Positions 4,583 through 11,778 of a stretch of DNA of 11,778 nt are shown in pieces. This DNA comes from Anaerolineae bacterium (GTDB lineage: Bacteria; Chloroflexota; Anaerolineae; B4-G1), in the NCBI GenBank assembly GCA_030612585.1, contig JAUWNP010000137.1:1-11778 (forward strand), in the 5' to 3' direction. Numbering within the stretch: position 1 is the first letter of the stretch; every line of letters begins with the position of its first letter. Below the pieces are notes generated by a model. That model ran no database searches and had not been told where the DNA came from. It saw only the letters and a program-made list of their open reading frames with translations. The position numbers and the translations under genes were made by a program.

Positions 4583-6304
4583 ATGAACGAGATGAACAAG
4601 TACCATTTCTTGCGTCGCGTAGTCACTCTGGCCTGCCTGCTTGCGCTCCTGGCAATACCTGCCGTCTCTGGAATGGGCGCTGCCGCGTCCCCGGCGCAGG
4701 ACTATGGTCCAGCAACAAGCGACACCTGCCCACCGCTGCCCCCGCCCGCCGGCGAAGTTGTCACGGTCTCCACCGTCACCGAACTGCAAAACGCCGTGAA
4801 CAATGCGACATCCAATACCACCATCTTCATCGCCGACGGCACTTACAACCTGGACGGAGTTTACATCAGGCTTGACACTCCCCACCTGACACTGCGCTCG
4901 GCCAGCGGGAACCGCGAGGCCGTCATCCTGGATGGCAACTACGTCACCACCGAAATCGTGCAGATCGTCGCCTCCGACGTGACCATCGCCGATCTGACGC
5001 TGCGAGAGGCCTATTACCACCCCATCCACGTGATGTCCACCAGCACTAGCGACACCGAAAACACTACCATTTACAACGTCCACATCATAGACCCACGGGA
5101 ACAGGCGATCAAGATCAATCCTGACACTGCCGGGTACTACCCCGACGATGGCCTGATCGCTTGCTCGCACATCGAACTGACCGACACCGGGCGGCCCCAC
5201 GTCAATCCGACGGCGGGCGGCTGTTACACCGGCGGGGTAGACGCGCACCAGGCCCAGGGATGGGTCATCCGCGACAACCTGATCGAGGGATTCTGGTGCG
5301 AAAACGGCCTATCTGAGCACGGTATTCATCTCTGGCGCGGATGCCGCGACACGCTGGTCGAGCGCAACGTGCTGCGTGACAACGCCCGAGGCATAGGTTT
5401 TGGCCTGGAGACGAGCGGCGAAGCGCGCACCTATCCCGACAACCCGTGTCCCGGCGCTGGCGGCGGTTACGTTGACCATTACGATGGTTTCATCCGCAAC
5501 AACTTCGTCTTTGCCAGCCGGGACGCGCTGTTCTCATCGGAGTATGGTTTTGACTGCGGCGTCTGTCTCTGGCAGGCCTGCGGCGCGCAGGTCTTGCACA
5601 ACACCGTCGCTTCAACTCAAGCCCCCTTTTCGTCCGTCGAGTGGCGCTTCTCCAACACGGACGTTGACATCATCAACAACCTGGTCAGCCACAATCTGCG
5701 GGATCGAGGGGGCAGCGCTTACCTGGCCGGGAACCTGGAGGACGCGCCGCTTTCCCTGTTCGTTGATGGGACAAATGGCGACCTGCACCTGGCTGCAAGC
5801 GCCAGTTCGGCCATTGACCATGGCGTGACGCTCGCCGGGGGCTTGTGCGATGACGACATAGACGGCGACCCCCGCCCCATCGGCTCCGCCCACGACATCG
5901 GCGCCGACGAGTACGGCACACCCCCTCCCGCCGCTGTGACCGACCTGCGCGTGACCCACGCCGTCACCGGAACCAACACCCTCACCGGTACGCTGCGTTG
6001 GACCGGACCGACGGACGCCGTCACCTACAGCCTGCGCCATTCCAGCGCCCCCATCAGTGAGACCAACTGGGCCAGTGCCACCACCACCAGCGTGCCCTTC
6101 GCCGCCACACCTGGCAGTACTGAATGGCTCACCGCGCCCGTCTCCTACACCGGCGATCCTTCGGCAGGCTCAGGACATAGCACCGTCTACTTCGCCCTCA
6201 AGTCGCAGAACGCCGAGGGGGTCGGGTCTGGTCTCTCCAACAACGCTTTCTGGCCGCACTTCGACGTCTACCTGCCGCTGATTATGCGCGCCTGCGGGCC
6301 ATAA
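4583..6304 (+). CDS. Secreted right-handed beta-helix protein with Fn3-like domain and YLPL tail
   Basis: A 573-residue exported protein. Residues 1 to about 38 are a signal peptide: basic start, hydrophobic stretch VVTLACLLALLAIPAV, then GAAASPA. Residues about 58-437 form a pectate-lyase-like right-handed beta-helix (VVTVSTVTELQNAVNNA, TTIFIADGTYNL, repeated IxNN/VxHN turns) closed by DIDGDPRP and DIGADEYG (438-445). A fibronectin-III-like domain follows (about 452-555), then the tail VYLPLIMR (562-569) plus ACGP. GGAGG at 4572-4576 is 6 nt from the ATG. Beta-helix proteins of this kind bind or cleave polysaccharides or serve as surface proteins; no catalytic residues can be assigned. A REP-like repeat is embedded in frame at residues 526-532. 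The next gene starts 36 nt on. Confidence 0.85.
   Translation: MNEMNKYHFLRRVVTLACLLALLAIPAVSGMGAAASPAQDYGPATSDTCPPLPPPAGEVVTVSTVTELQNAVNNATSNTTIFIADGTYNLDGVYIRLDTPHLTLRSASGNREAVILDGNYVTTEIVQIVASDVTIADLTLREAYYHPIHVMSTSTSDTENTTIYNVHIIDPREQAIKINPDTAGYYPDDGLIACSHIELTDTGRPHVNPTAGGCYTGGVDAHQAQGWVIRDNLIEGFWCENGLSEHGIHLWRGCRDTLVERNVLRDNARGIGFGLETSGEARTYPDNPCPGAGGGYVDHYDGFIRNNFVFASRDALFSSEYGFDCGVCLWQACGAQVLHNTVASTQAPFSSVEWRFSNTDVDIINNLVSHNLRDRGGSAYLAGNLEDAPLSLFVDGTNGDLHLAASASSAIDHGVTLAGGLCDDDIDGDPRPIGSAHDIGADEYGTPPPAAVTDLRVTHAVTGTNTLTGTLRWTGPTDAVTYSLRHSSAPISETNWASATTTSVPFAATPGSTEWLTAPVSYTGDPSAGSGHSTVYFALKSQNAEGVGSGLSNNAFWPHFDVYLPLIMRACGP
6158..6177 (-). repeat. REP-like element inside a coding sequence, copy 2
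   Basis: The reverse complement TGTCCTGAGCCTGCCGAAGG matches the element at 815-835 at nearly all positions. It sits in frame in the Fn3-like domain, giving DPSAGSGH where a loop is expected. Confidence 0.7.
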
Positions 6305-6340
6305 CAGAATTCGCTAATCCTACCGATGAGGAGTAGCAAG

Positions 6341-8671
6341 ATGAAACCGCAGAAGTTCTTCAGACCAGTTCTCGTTTGGGCCCTGCTGGTGACGTTGAGC
6401 CGGACTGTGGGCGTTTCGACGCCGCTCACCGCAAGCGCCCACGGCAATGTCTACTACGTGGATCAAAATCATCCTCATGCCAGCGATAGCAGTCCCGGAA
6501 CAGAGGACTGGCCCTGGGCAACTATTCAGCAGGCGGCAGACGTTGCAGTGGCCGGCAGCCCTGCCCACGCCGCGCCAGGCGACGAGATCGTCCACGGCCA
6601 GATTCGCGCCGATGCCACCTTTGAGCACATCGGTGTACTGTGGTGGGTCGAGGGGGACGAGAACCTGGACAGCGCGATGAGCCTGGAGTTTCGACGGCAG
6701 GGGGAGAGCGACTGGCGCACCGGCGCCCCTGCTATGCGCGCCTACCCGACGATCTACGTGCACGACGGCCCGCTGGGCCTGAACTACTGGGCCGCCAGCG
6801 CCCTCTTCCTCGAACCGGGCCAGACCTACGAACTGCGCCTGACCCTGACCGACCCCGACGGCGGCGGCGAAACGCGCACTGTCACCGCCGCCACCCGCAC
6901 CGAGCCCCAGCCTGACCCCGCCGGCCGCCAATTGCACGTCACTCCCGGCGACGGGGGGGCCTGTGGTGAGCGTAGTCGAACCAGTGATGGTAGCGCCGCG
7001 AACCCCTTCCGGGGATTGCAGACCGCCGCCGACCAGGCTCAGCCGGGCGACGTCTTCCACGTCGCCGCCGGAACCTACAGCCCCTTCCAACTCCTGGCCA
7101 GCGGGAATGAGGGCCACCCCATCACCTTCACCGGCCCGGGCGACGGGACAGCCATCGTAGATGGCGCTGGCACCAGCAGGGGCATCGTCACCCTGGGCGA
7201 GTGGAACCAGACGATTGGTCACGTCATCATCGAAGGACTCACTATCCAGAACGGTCACTGGGGTGTGGACGTGCAGCACAGCCACGACATCGTCCTCCGC
7301 CACAACGTCATCCGCGACGTGGACGACGGGGTCACCAACCGGCGGGGCGACGCGCTGGAAGGCAACCAGACCGTCTGCGACAACGTCGTCGAGGGGCGCA
7401 CGCCCTGGCCGGACAGCGGCATCCCCTCCGAACGCGGGATTGACCTGCGCGGTTACGGCAACGTCGTCTGCCACAACACCGTGCGCTACTTTGGCGACTG
7501 CATCTCCCTGCAACCGATGACCGGTCCCTCATACGGCAACGACGTTTACGGCAACGATGCCTCCTACTGCGTGGACGACGGCATCGAGATTGACTACAAC
7601 CAGGCTAACGCCCGCGTCTGGCGCAACCGGGTCATGAACGCCCGCATGGGTGTCAGCGTGCAGCCAATTTACGGCGGTCCGGCCTACATTTTCCGCAACG
7701 AGTTCTTCAACCTGGAGAGTGTCCCCATCAAGATGCACAACTACACCACCGGCTTTTACGTGGTGCACAACACGGGGGCCAAACACGTCAACGGCCACGG
7801 CGACAACGGGGCTATGTGGCGTAACGCCGTCTTTCGCAATAACCTCTTCCTGGGCACCCGCTACGCCTTCGAGTTCGTCACCGTCGCCGGCGAGGGCTTT
7901 CGCGACTTTGACTACAACGCCTGGGGTACCACCCGCGACATCGGCAGCCCCAGCGATCCCCATTTCAAATGGGACAACGTCCGCTACGACCACCTGGCCG
8001 ATCTGCCCTCTGGCGTCGAAGATCACGGTGTCGAAGCCGCCTTCGATCACCTGGTAGACGGGTACTTGCCCTCTTGGTGGGACGTGGCTGCCGAGCCAGG
8101 CAGCCGTGATTTGCGCCTGGTCGCCGGCGCGCCGGAGATCAACGCTGGAACAGATATGCCCAATCTCAACGACGCCTTCGCCTTCTCCGGCCCGCCCGAC
8201 ATGGGCGCCTTCGAGTACGGCCAGCCCCTGCCCGAATACGGCCCCCGAGCCCAGACACCTAACCTGAGTCCGTCGGTCAAGCAGGTCAGCCACCCGGCCC
8301 CTGGTTTTGGCGAGACCATCACCTACACGATTCTCCTGCGCAACACCGGCGCATCTCTGGCCGACACTGTTCACCTGACCGATACTATCCCCGCCGGGCT
8401 GGGTTACGTCACCGGCAGCCTGACCGGAACACTGGGCACTCCCGACGATGACGCTGCGCCCGTCCTGCGCTGGTCTGGCGTCCTGGCTAGCGCACCCGCC
8501 GTCACCCTCGCCTACGCCGTCACGGTCTCTTTGCCCGGCGGCACGGCCCAAATCCAACGGATCAGCAACGTCGCCACCATCAGCGCTGAACCCATCGGCG
8601 TCATCACCCGCGCCGCGACGATCATCGCCAATGGGCGAGCCGTCTACCTGCCCTTGATAATGAAGGAGTAG
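6341..8671 (+). CDS. Secreted beta-helix protein with inserted domain, DUF11 and YLPL tail
   Basis: A 776-residue exported protein. The ATG at 6341 is chosen over the in-frame ATG at 6326 because GGAG at 6330-6333 then sits 7 nt upstream, and MKPQKFF matches the start of the fourth gene (MKAQKFF). Order: signal peptide (1 to about 32); first beta-helix coil GNVYYVD (35-41) ...IQQAADVA; a beta-sandwich-like segment (about 85-195, EHIGVLWWVEGDE, FLEPGQTYELRLTLTDPDGG); a second beta-helix start at LHVTPGDGG and a long helix to DMGAFEYG (620-627); a DUF11 repeat (about 644-735, FGETITYTILLRNTG, LTDTIPAGLGYV); tail VYLPLIMKE (768-776). The helix start is thus split by an inserted domain. A REP-like repeat is embedded near residues 207-214. 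It probably acts outside the cell, with enzymatic activity unproven. Confidence 0.85.
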   Translation: MKPQKFFRPVLVWALLVTLSRTVGVSTPLTASAHGNVYYVDQNHPHASDSSPGTEDWPWATIQQAADVAVAGSPAHAAPGDEIVHGQIRADATFEHIGVLWWVEGDENLDSAMSLEFRRQGESDWRTGAPAMRAYPTIYVHDGPLGLNYWAASALFLEPGQTYELRLTLTDPDGGGETRTVTAATRTEPQPDPAGRQLHVTPGDGGACGERSRTSDGSAANPFRGLQTAADQAQPGDVFHVAAGTYSPFQLLASGNEGHPITFTGPGDGTAIVDGAGTSRGIVTLGEWNQTIGHVIIEGLTIQNGHWGVDVQHSHDIVLRHNVIRDVDDGVTNRRGDALEGNQTVCDNVVEGRTPWPDSGIPSERGIDLRGYGNVVCHNTVRYFGDCISLQPMTGPSYGNDVYGNDASYCVDDGIEIDYNQANARVWRNRVMNARMGVSVQPIYGGPAYIFRNEFFNLESVPIKMHNYTTGFYVVHNTGAKHVNGHGDNGAMWRNAVFRNNLFLGTRYAFEFVTVAGEGFRDFDYNAWGTTRDIGSPSDPHFKWDNVRYDHLADLPSGVEDHGVEAAFDHLVDGYLPSWWDVAAEPGSRDLRLVAGAPEINAGTDMPNLNDAFAFSGPPDMGAFEYGQPLPEYGPRAQTPNLSPSVKQVSHPAPGFGETITYTILLRNTGASLADTVHLTDTIPAGLGYVTGSLTGTLGTPDDDAAPVLRWSGVLASAPAVTLAYAVTVSLPGGTAQIQRISNVATISAEPIGVITRAATIIANGRAVYLPLIMKE
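6960..6982 (+). repeat. REP-like element inside a coding sequence, copy 3
   Basis: TGAGCGTAGTCGAA (6967-6980) is identical to the core at 819-833. The flanking CC and GG of copy 1 are swapped to GG and CC here. In frame it encodes GERSRTS, between the inserted domain and the second beta-helix start, a place that tolerates insertion. Confidence 0.7.
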
Positions 8672-8675
8672 CAAG

Positions 8676-10112
8676 GTGAAAACCCAACGACGCATCCTCA
8701 CCAATATCCTGGTCTTGCTTGTCCTGACCCTTTCCCCCCTCGCCGCGAGGATCGGCTCCGCCGCCACTCAGGGCAACGTCTACTACGTCGCTCCAGATGG
8801 GGACGATGTCGCTCCGGGTACCGCAGACGAGCCCTGGGTTACACTGCAACGCGCCGCCGACGCCGTCGCGCCCGGAGACGAGGTCGTTGTCTTGGATGGA
8901 ACGTACGCGGGAGTCAGGCTGGAGACTAGTGGCACAGCCGAAAACAACATCCGCTTCCGGGCAGCGGATGAGGGAACCGTACTTTTTCAGGAGTACTTCG
9001 ATGACGCTGACTTTACCTCAAGAGGATGGTATGACAATACCGATCTTCAGTTATCAACCACAGAGCACATCCCCGGAAGTACAAGTTCCGTTGAATTCCA
9101 CTTCAATCAAGGCGCGACCACGCCGACTTCGGGGAGTGCAATAAGGAAGAAATTCCTGGAGACTGATGAGATCTATGCCAGTTATCACGTCAAGTACAGT
9201 TCGAACTGGGAAGGTTCGAATAGGAGTTATCACCCGCACGAGTTCTTGATATTGACCAATCTTGATGGTGACTGGATTGGTCCGGCCTACACTCACTTGA
9301 CCGCTTACATAGAGCAGAACGAGGGCGAGCCACTGCTGGCTATCCAGGATGGACAGAACATAGACGAGTCAAACATAGGCGTGGATTTGACAGATATTAC
9401 CGAAGTGAGAGCCGTAGCAGGCTGTAATGGCGACAGCGACGGTTATGGTGAGGGAGACTGCTATTTGGCAGGATCCGCCCATCGGAATGGCAAGGGGTGG
9501 CGGGCAGGCGACGTGTGTTTTTCCGATACGCCTGGCCCGCACTACAAGAACGACTGGCACTTTGTCGAGGCCTATTTCAATCTGAACAGCATCTCTGGGG
9601 GAAGGGGAATAGCAGATGGGGTCGTGAGATACTGGTATGATGGTCAGTTGATAATTGATCACGACGACGTCGTCTTGAGAACTGGGCAACACCCCGATAT
9701 GAAATTCAACCAGTTCATGATTGCGCCCTGGATCGGTGACGGGTCTCCCGTGGATCAAACGTTCTGGGTTGATGATTTGACCATTGCCACTTCGAGGCCA
9801 ACTACAGAGCCTGATCTGGCGCTGCACGGCACACCGGCCGACCAGGCCATCCGACTGACCTGGACTGTCACCGGCGACTTGCCGGCGACGAGCACCTGGC
9901 AGATAAACTACGACGGGCCGACCGGTGGCCAACCCTCCCCCATCACCGGCATCATCAGCCCCACCCGCGCCTACACCCTGACCGGGCTGACCAACTACGT
10001 CTGGTACACCGTCACGCTTCACGCGATGCTCGACAGCACGCCCTTTTTGACCGATACTGTGAGAGTGATGCCCACCGACATCTCGGTGTACCTGCCGCTT
10101 GTCCTGAGGTAA
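8676..10112 (+). CDS. Secreted chimeric protein: beta-helix start, ConA-like domain, Fn3-like domain, YLPL tail
   Basis: A 478-residue exported protein from a GTG start. AAGGAG (8663-8668) lies in the last codons of the previous gene, 7 nt upstream, and only 4 nt separate the genes, so translation is likely coupled. Order: signal peptide (1 to about 30); a single beta-helix opening GNVYYVAPDGDDVAPGT...AVAPGDEVVVLDGTY (33-80) that stops after one or two coils; a concanavalin A/LamG-like domain (about 105-372, YASYHVKYSSNWEG, WHFVEAYFNLN, YWYDGQLIIDHDDV, FWVDDLTIA), typical of sugar-binding or polysaccharide-lyase-like folds; an Fn3-like domain (about 378-465); tail VYLPLVLR (471-478). The ConA part has visibly lower G+C and different codon use from the two ends, suggesting a domain swap. 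Substrate and activity are unknown. Confidence 0.85.
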   Translation: MKTQRRILTNILVLLVLTLSPLAARIGSAATQGNVYYVAPDGDDVAPGTADEPWVTLQRAADAVAPGDEVVVLDGTYAGVRLETSGTAENNIRFRAADEGTVLFQEYFDDADFTSRGWYDNTDLQLSTTEHIPGSTSSVEFHFNQGATTPTSGSAIRKKFLETDEIYASYHVKYSSNWEGSNRSYHPHEFLILTNLDGDWIGPAYTHLTAYIEQNEGEPLLAIQDGQNIDESNIGVDLTDITEVRAVAGCNGDSDGYGEGDCYLAGSAHRNGKGWRAGDVCFSDTPGPHYKNDWHFVEAYFNLNSISGGRGIADGVVRYWYDGQLIIDHDDVVLRTGQHPDMKFNQFMIAPWIGDGSPVDQTFWVDDLTIATSRPTTEPDLALHGTPADQAIRLTWTVTGDLPATSTWQINYDGPTGGQPSPITGIISPTRAYTLTGLTNYVWYTVTLHAMLDSTPFLTDTVRVMPTDISVYLPLVLR

Positions 10113-10117
10113 TCTTG

Positions 10118-10137
10118 CCCTGAGGCCTGTCGAAGGG
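10118..10137 (+). repeat. REP-like element, copy 4
   Basis: CCCTGAGGCCTGTCGAAGGG, followed by a second TCGAAGGG, shares CCTGAG and GTCGAAGG with copy 1. It starts 6 bases after the stop codon at 10112. Confidence 0.65.
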
Positions 10138-10267
10138 TCGAAGGGCTTATCCTGCGCGGCTACGGTCCATAACCAGATCCGTCAAACCCACCCATCTCGT
10201 ATCAGAAAGGAGCACAACCGAAAAAAGTAAGAGTGATAGACGAATGTATCCGTTCATAGGACAGACC

Positions 10268-10365
10268 AGAAACCGGGTTTTTGGTGCTCCACAGGCGAAG
10301 CAGTATTGTTCGCAGGTGTTTTTCGGCCGCCAGGGAGGTCTTCCTGCAGGAAAAACCCGGTTTCT
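10268..10365. repeat. Long-looped inverted repeat of the AGAAACC / GGTTTCT family
   Basis: Perfect 15-bp arms (10268-10282 and 10351-10365) enclose 68 bases. Same family as 1216-1249. It lies in the leader of the next gene and extends open frames on both strands artificially. Confidence 0.75.
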
Positions 10366-10388
10366 TCCAAACAAAAAGGAGACGCAAA

Positions 10389-11768
10389 ATGAAAGCGCAA
10401 AAGTTCTTCAGTATGATTCTCGTTTTGACCCTGCTGGTGACAGCAATGACATTAGGCAGGGCCATGGTCACCTCTGCCTCCATCCATCAAGACCCGGAAC
10501 CACTCCCACCGACCCCCCACAGAGTTCCCGCACCCGTCAGAGCAGAGAGCAGTCAGGCGCAGCAGCCGATCATCGCTGACCATACCTGCATGGACCTGAG
10601 CGAGATCCCTGAAAACTGGATAGAGCAAGCCAAGCAAAACCTCAGGCTTTCCTATGGTCATACATCTCACGGGAGCCAACCTGTAAGCGGTATGGGAGTG
10701 TTGATGGCTGACCCGTCATACGGTGGTCTGTACGACTTTAACACCAATGGCGCTATAGTGTCCGGTACGCTTTCCCTTGCTAACAGCACACCCAGCGGTG
10801 ACCTTGGAAATCCAGATCGAACGACGTGGGCGACCAGGACTCGAGACTACTTGAACGGTTCAGGTAGTGATAGAAACGTCGTAGTGTGGTCTTGGTGCGG
10901 GCAGGCCGATACCAGCGAAGATAATATAAACCTCTATCTCTCCCTGATGAACGATCTCGAAGGGGAGTATCCTGACGTCACCTTTGTCTACATGACCGGG
11001 CATCTTGTGGGAACCGGGGTTGAGGGGAACCTGAATGTACGCAACAATCAGATTCGCGCCTACTGCATTGCAAACAACAAGGTTCTCTTCGACTTCGCGG
11101 ACATTGAGAGTTACGATCCGGATGGTAACTACTACCTGGATCGTGGTGCTGATGATTACTGTAGTTATGACGGCGGCAACTGGGCTGATGAATGGTGCGC
11201 TGCCCATTCGGGTAACCCATTGTGCGATTACTGTTCCTGCGCCCATTCCAAGCCTTTGAACTGCAATCTCAAGGCAAGAGCGTTCTGGTGGATGCTGGCC
11301 AGGATTGCCGGTTGGGAAGCGCAGGCTTCCGATGATCCCGATCTCACCCCCTCCTACAAGGCTGTTTCCCCCCCACATACCGATTATGGCGAGCGCGTTA
11401 CCTACACCGTCGCCATCCGCAACAGCACCGGCCCGCTGACCAGCACCGTCCTCTTTAGCGACACCATCCCGGACGGGCTATCCTATGTGCCAGACACACT
11501 CGCCGCTACGTCGGGTATGGTCAATGACACAGCGGCTCCTATCCTGCGCTGGTCTGGCGCTCTCAGCCCTACTCCCGCCGTCACTATCACCTATGCTGCC
11601 ACGGTGACCTACATCACCAGCGGTACCGCCACCCTCATTCTCCCCCGGACCATCACCAACACAGCGGTCATTGAAGCGCCCGGCTACCAGCCCATCACCC
11701 GCACGGCTACGGTGCACATCCACTGGCAAAGTCTCTACCTGCCTCTGGTGAAAAGAGATAGCCCTTGA
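10389..11768 (+). CDS. Secreted protein with uncharacterised HTSHGSQ domain, DUF11 and YLPL tail
   Basis: A 459-residue exported protein. ATG 10389 is chosen because AAGGAG (10376-10381) is 7 nt upstream and a signal peptide follows at once (MKAQKFFSMILVLTLLVTAM). An earlier in-frame start would translate repeat DNA. Residues about 64-312 are a domain I do not firmly recognise: LSYGHTSHGSQ (88-97 for GHTSHGSQ and its lead-in), VVVWSWCGQAD, FVYMTGHLVGTG (YMTGH at 201-205), VLFDFADIESYDPDG, a cluster of cysteines, and a final AFWWMLARIAGW. The spacing of conserved His, Ser and Gly blocks recalls SGNH hydrolases, but no standard GDS block is present. A DUF11 repeat follows (about 320-445), then LYLPLVKRDSP. 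Only the N-terminus, DUF11 and tail resemble the second gene, so the middle looks like a swapped module. Confidence 0.82.
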   Translation: MKAQKFFSMILVLTLLVTAMTLGRAMVTSASIHQDPEPLPPTPHRVPAPVRAESSQAQQPIIADHTCMDLSEIPENWIEQAKQNLRLSYGHTSHGSQPVSGMGVLMADPSYGGLYDFNTNGAIVSGTLSLANSTPSGDLGNPDRTTWATRTRDYLNGSGSDRNVVVWSWCGQADTSEDNINLYLSLMNDLEGEYPDVTFVYMTGHLVGTGVEGNLNVRNNQIRAYCIANNKVLFDFADIESYDPDGNYYLDRGADDYCSYDGGNWADEWCAAHSGNPLCDYCSCAHSKPLNCNLKARAFWWMLARIAGWEAQASDDPDLTPSYKAVSPPHTDYGERVTYTVAIRNSTGPLTSTVLFSDTIPDGLSYVPDTLAATSGMVNDTAAPILRWSGALSPTPAVTITYAATVTYITSGTATLILPRTITNTAVIEAPGYQPITRTATVHIHWQSLYLPLVKRDSP

Positions 11769-11778
11769 AGGCTGTCAA

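Larger units (their letters stand above)
10113..10388. other. Repeat-filled spacer between third and fourth secreted-protein genes
   Basis: It holds a REP-like element right after the stop codon (CCCTGAGGCCTGTCGAAGGG, 10118-10137). It also holds an inverted repeat with arms AGAAACCGGGTTTTT (10268-10282) and AAAAACCCGGTTTCT (10351-10365), 68 bases apart and perfectly complementary. The latter ends 11 bases before the ribosome site of the next gene. No clear promoter was found, so it is open whether the fourth gene is transcribed with the others. Confidence 0.65.

Noticed and set aside
4140..4875. Several overlapping frames across the leader (both strands)
   Set aside because: They translate the tandem 81-bp repeats, giving the same peptide three times, and overlap the real gene at 4583.
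6320..9296. Long - strand frames antisense to the beta-helix genes (397 and 412 codons)
   Set aside because: High G+C shadow frames with Gly/Ala/Val/Asp-rich translations; the + strand frames have signal peptides, ribosome sites and recognisable folds.
10202..10483. 93-codon - strand frame
   Set aside because: Antisense to the signal peptide of the fourth gene and built partly from the inverted repeat.

Overview
The window looks like bacterial chromosome from a Chloroflexota member (Anaerolineae/Caldilineae-like; inference). The support is three things: secreted modular proteins ending in a (V/L)YLPL tail, DUF11 domains, and many short palindromic repeats of the CCTGAGCGTAGTCGAAGG type. No rRNA, tRNA or CRISPR array is visible.

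Left part (1-4080): two decayed integron platforms in the same orientation. Each has the 5' part of an integron integrase gene (intI) on the + strand (391-645 and 3162-3404), an upstream attI-type region, and an outward promoter on the - strand that would drive cassettes. The two platforms are a direct repeat of about 409 bp (222-630 and 2993-3401, roughly 93% identical by eye). The right platform carries two cassettes reading leftward: a GNAT acetyltransferase with a well-formed 129-bp attC site (2212-2340), then a short-chain dehydrogenase/reductase (SDR) whose attC survives only as one arm. The left platform begins a cassette at position 190, which is cut at 140 by the end of an IS3-family insertion sequence (orfA start at 70, - strand). 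Both integrases lack their catalytic half, so the platforms can only be mobilised by an integrase in trans. The outward promoter has a good -35/-10 pair with 17-bp spacing in both copies.

Between the genes lie repeat-rich stretches: a 127-bp near-palindrome (788-914) with a REP-like element in one arm, an interspersed family of about 50 bp (921, 1039, 1158), an AGAAACC...GGTTTCT inverted repeat, and several hairpins (3832-4047).

Right part (4143-11768): a consensus sigma-70 promoter (TTGACA-18-TATAAT) is followed by a roughly 400-nt leader containing three tandem 81-82-bp repeats with perfect 10-bp-arm palindromes. After it come four + strand genes for exported modular proteins: two right-handed beta-helix proteins, a beta-helix start fused to a concanavalin A-like domain, and a protein with an unrecognised HTSHGSQ domain plus DUF11. 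The first three are tightly spaced (36 and 4 nt). The fourth follows after 276 nt of repeats. All four have signal peptides, different central domains, and nearly the same last residues (VYLPLIMR, VYLPLIMK, VYLPLVLR, LYLPLVKR). This suggests a shared C-terminal sorting or anchoring signal on a family of cell-surface or secreted carbohydrate-related proteins.
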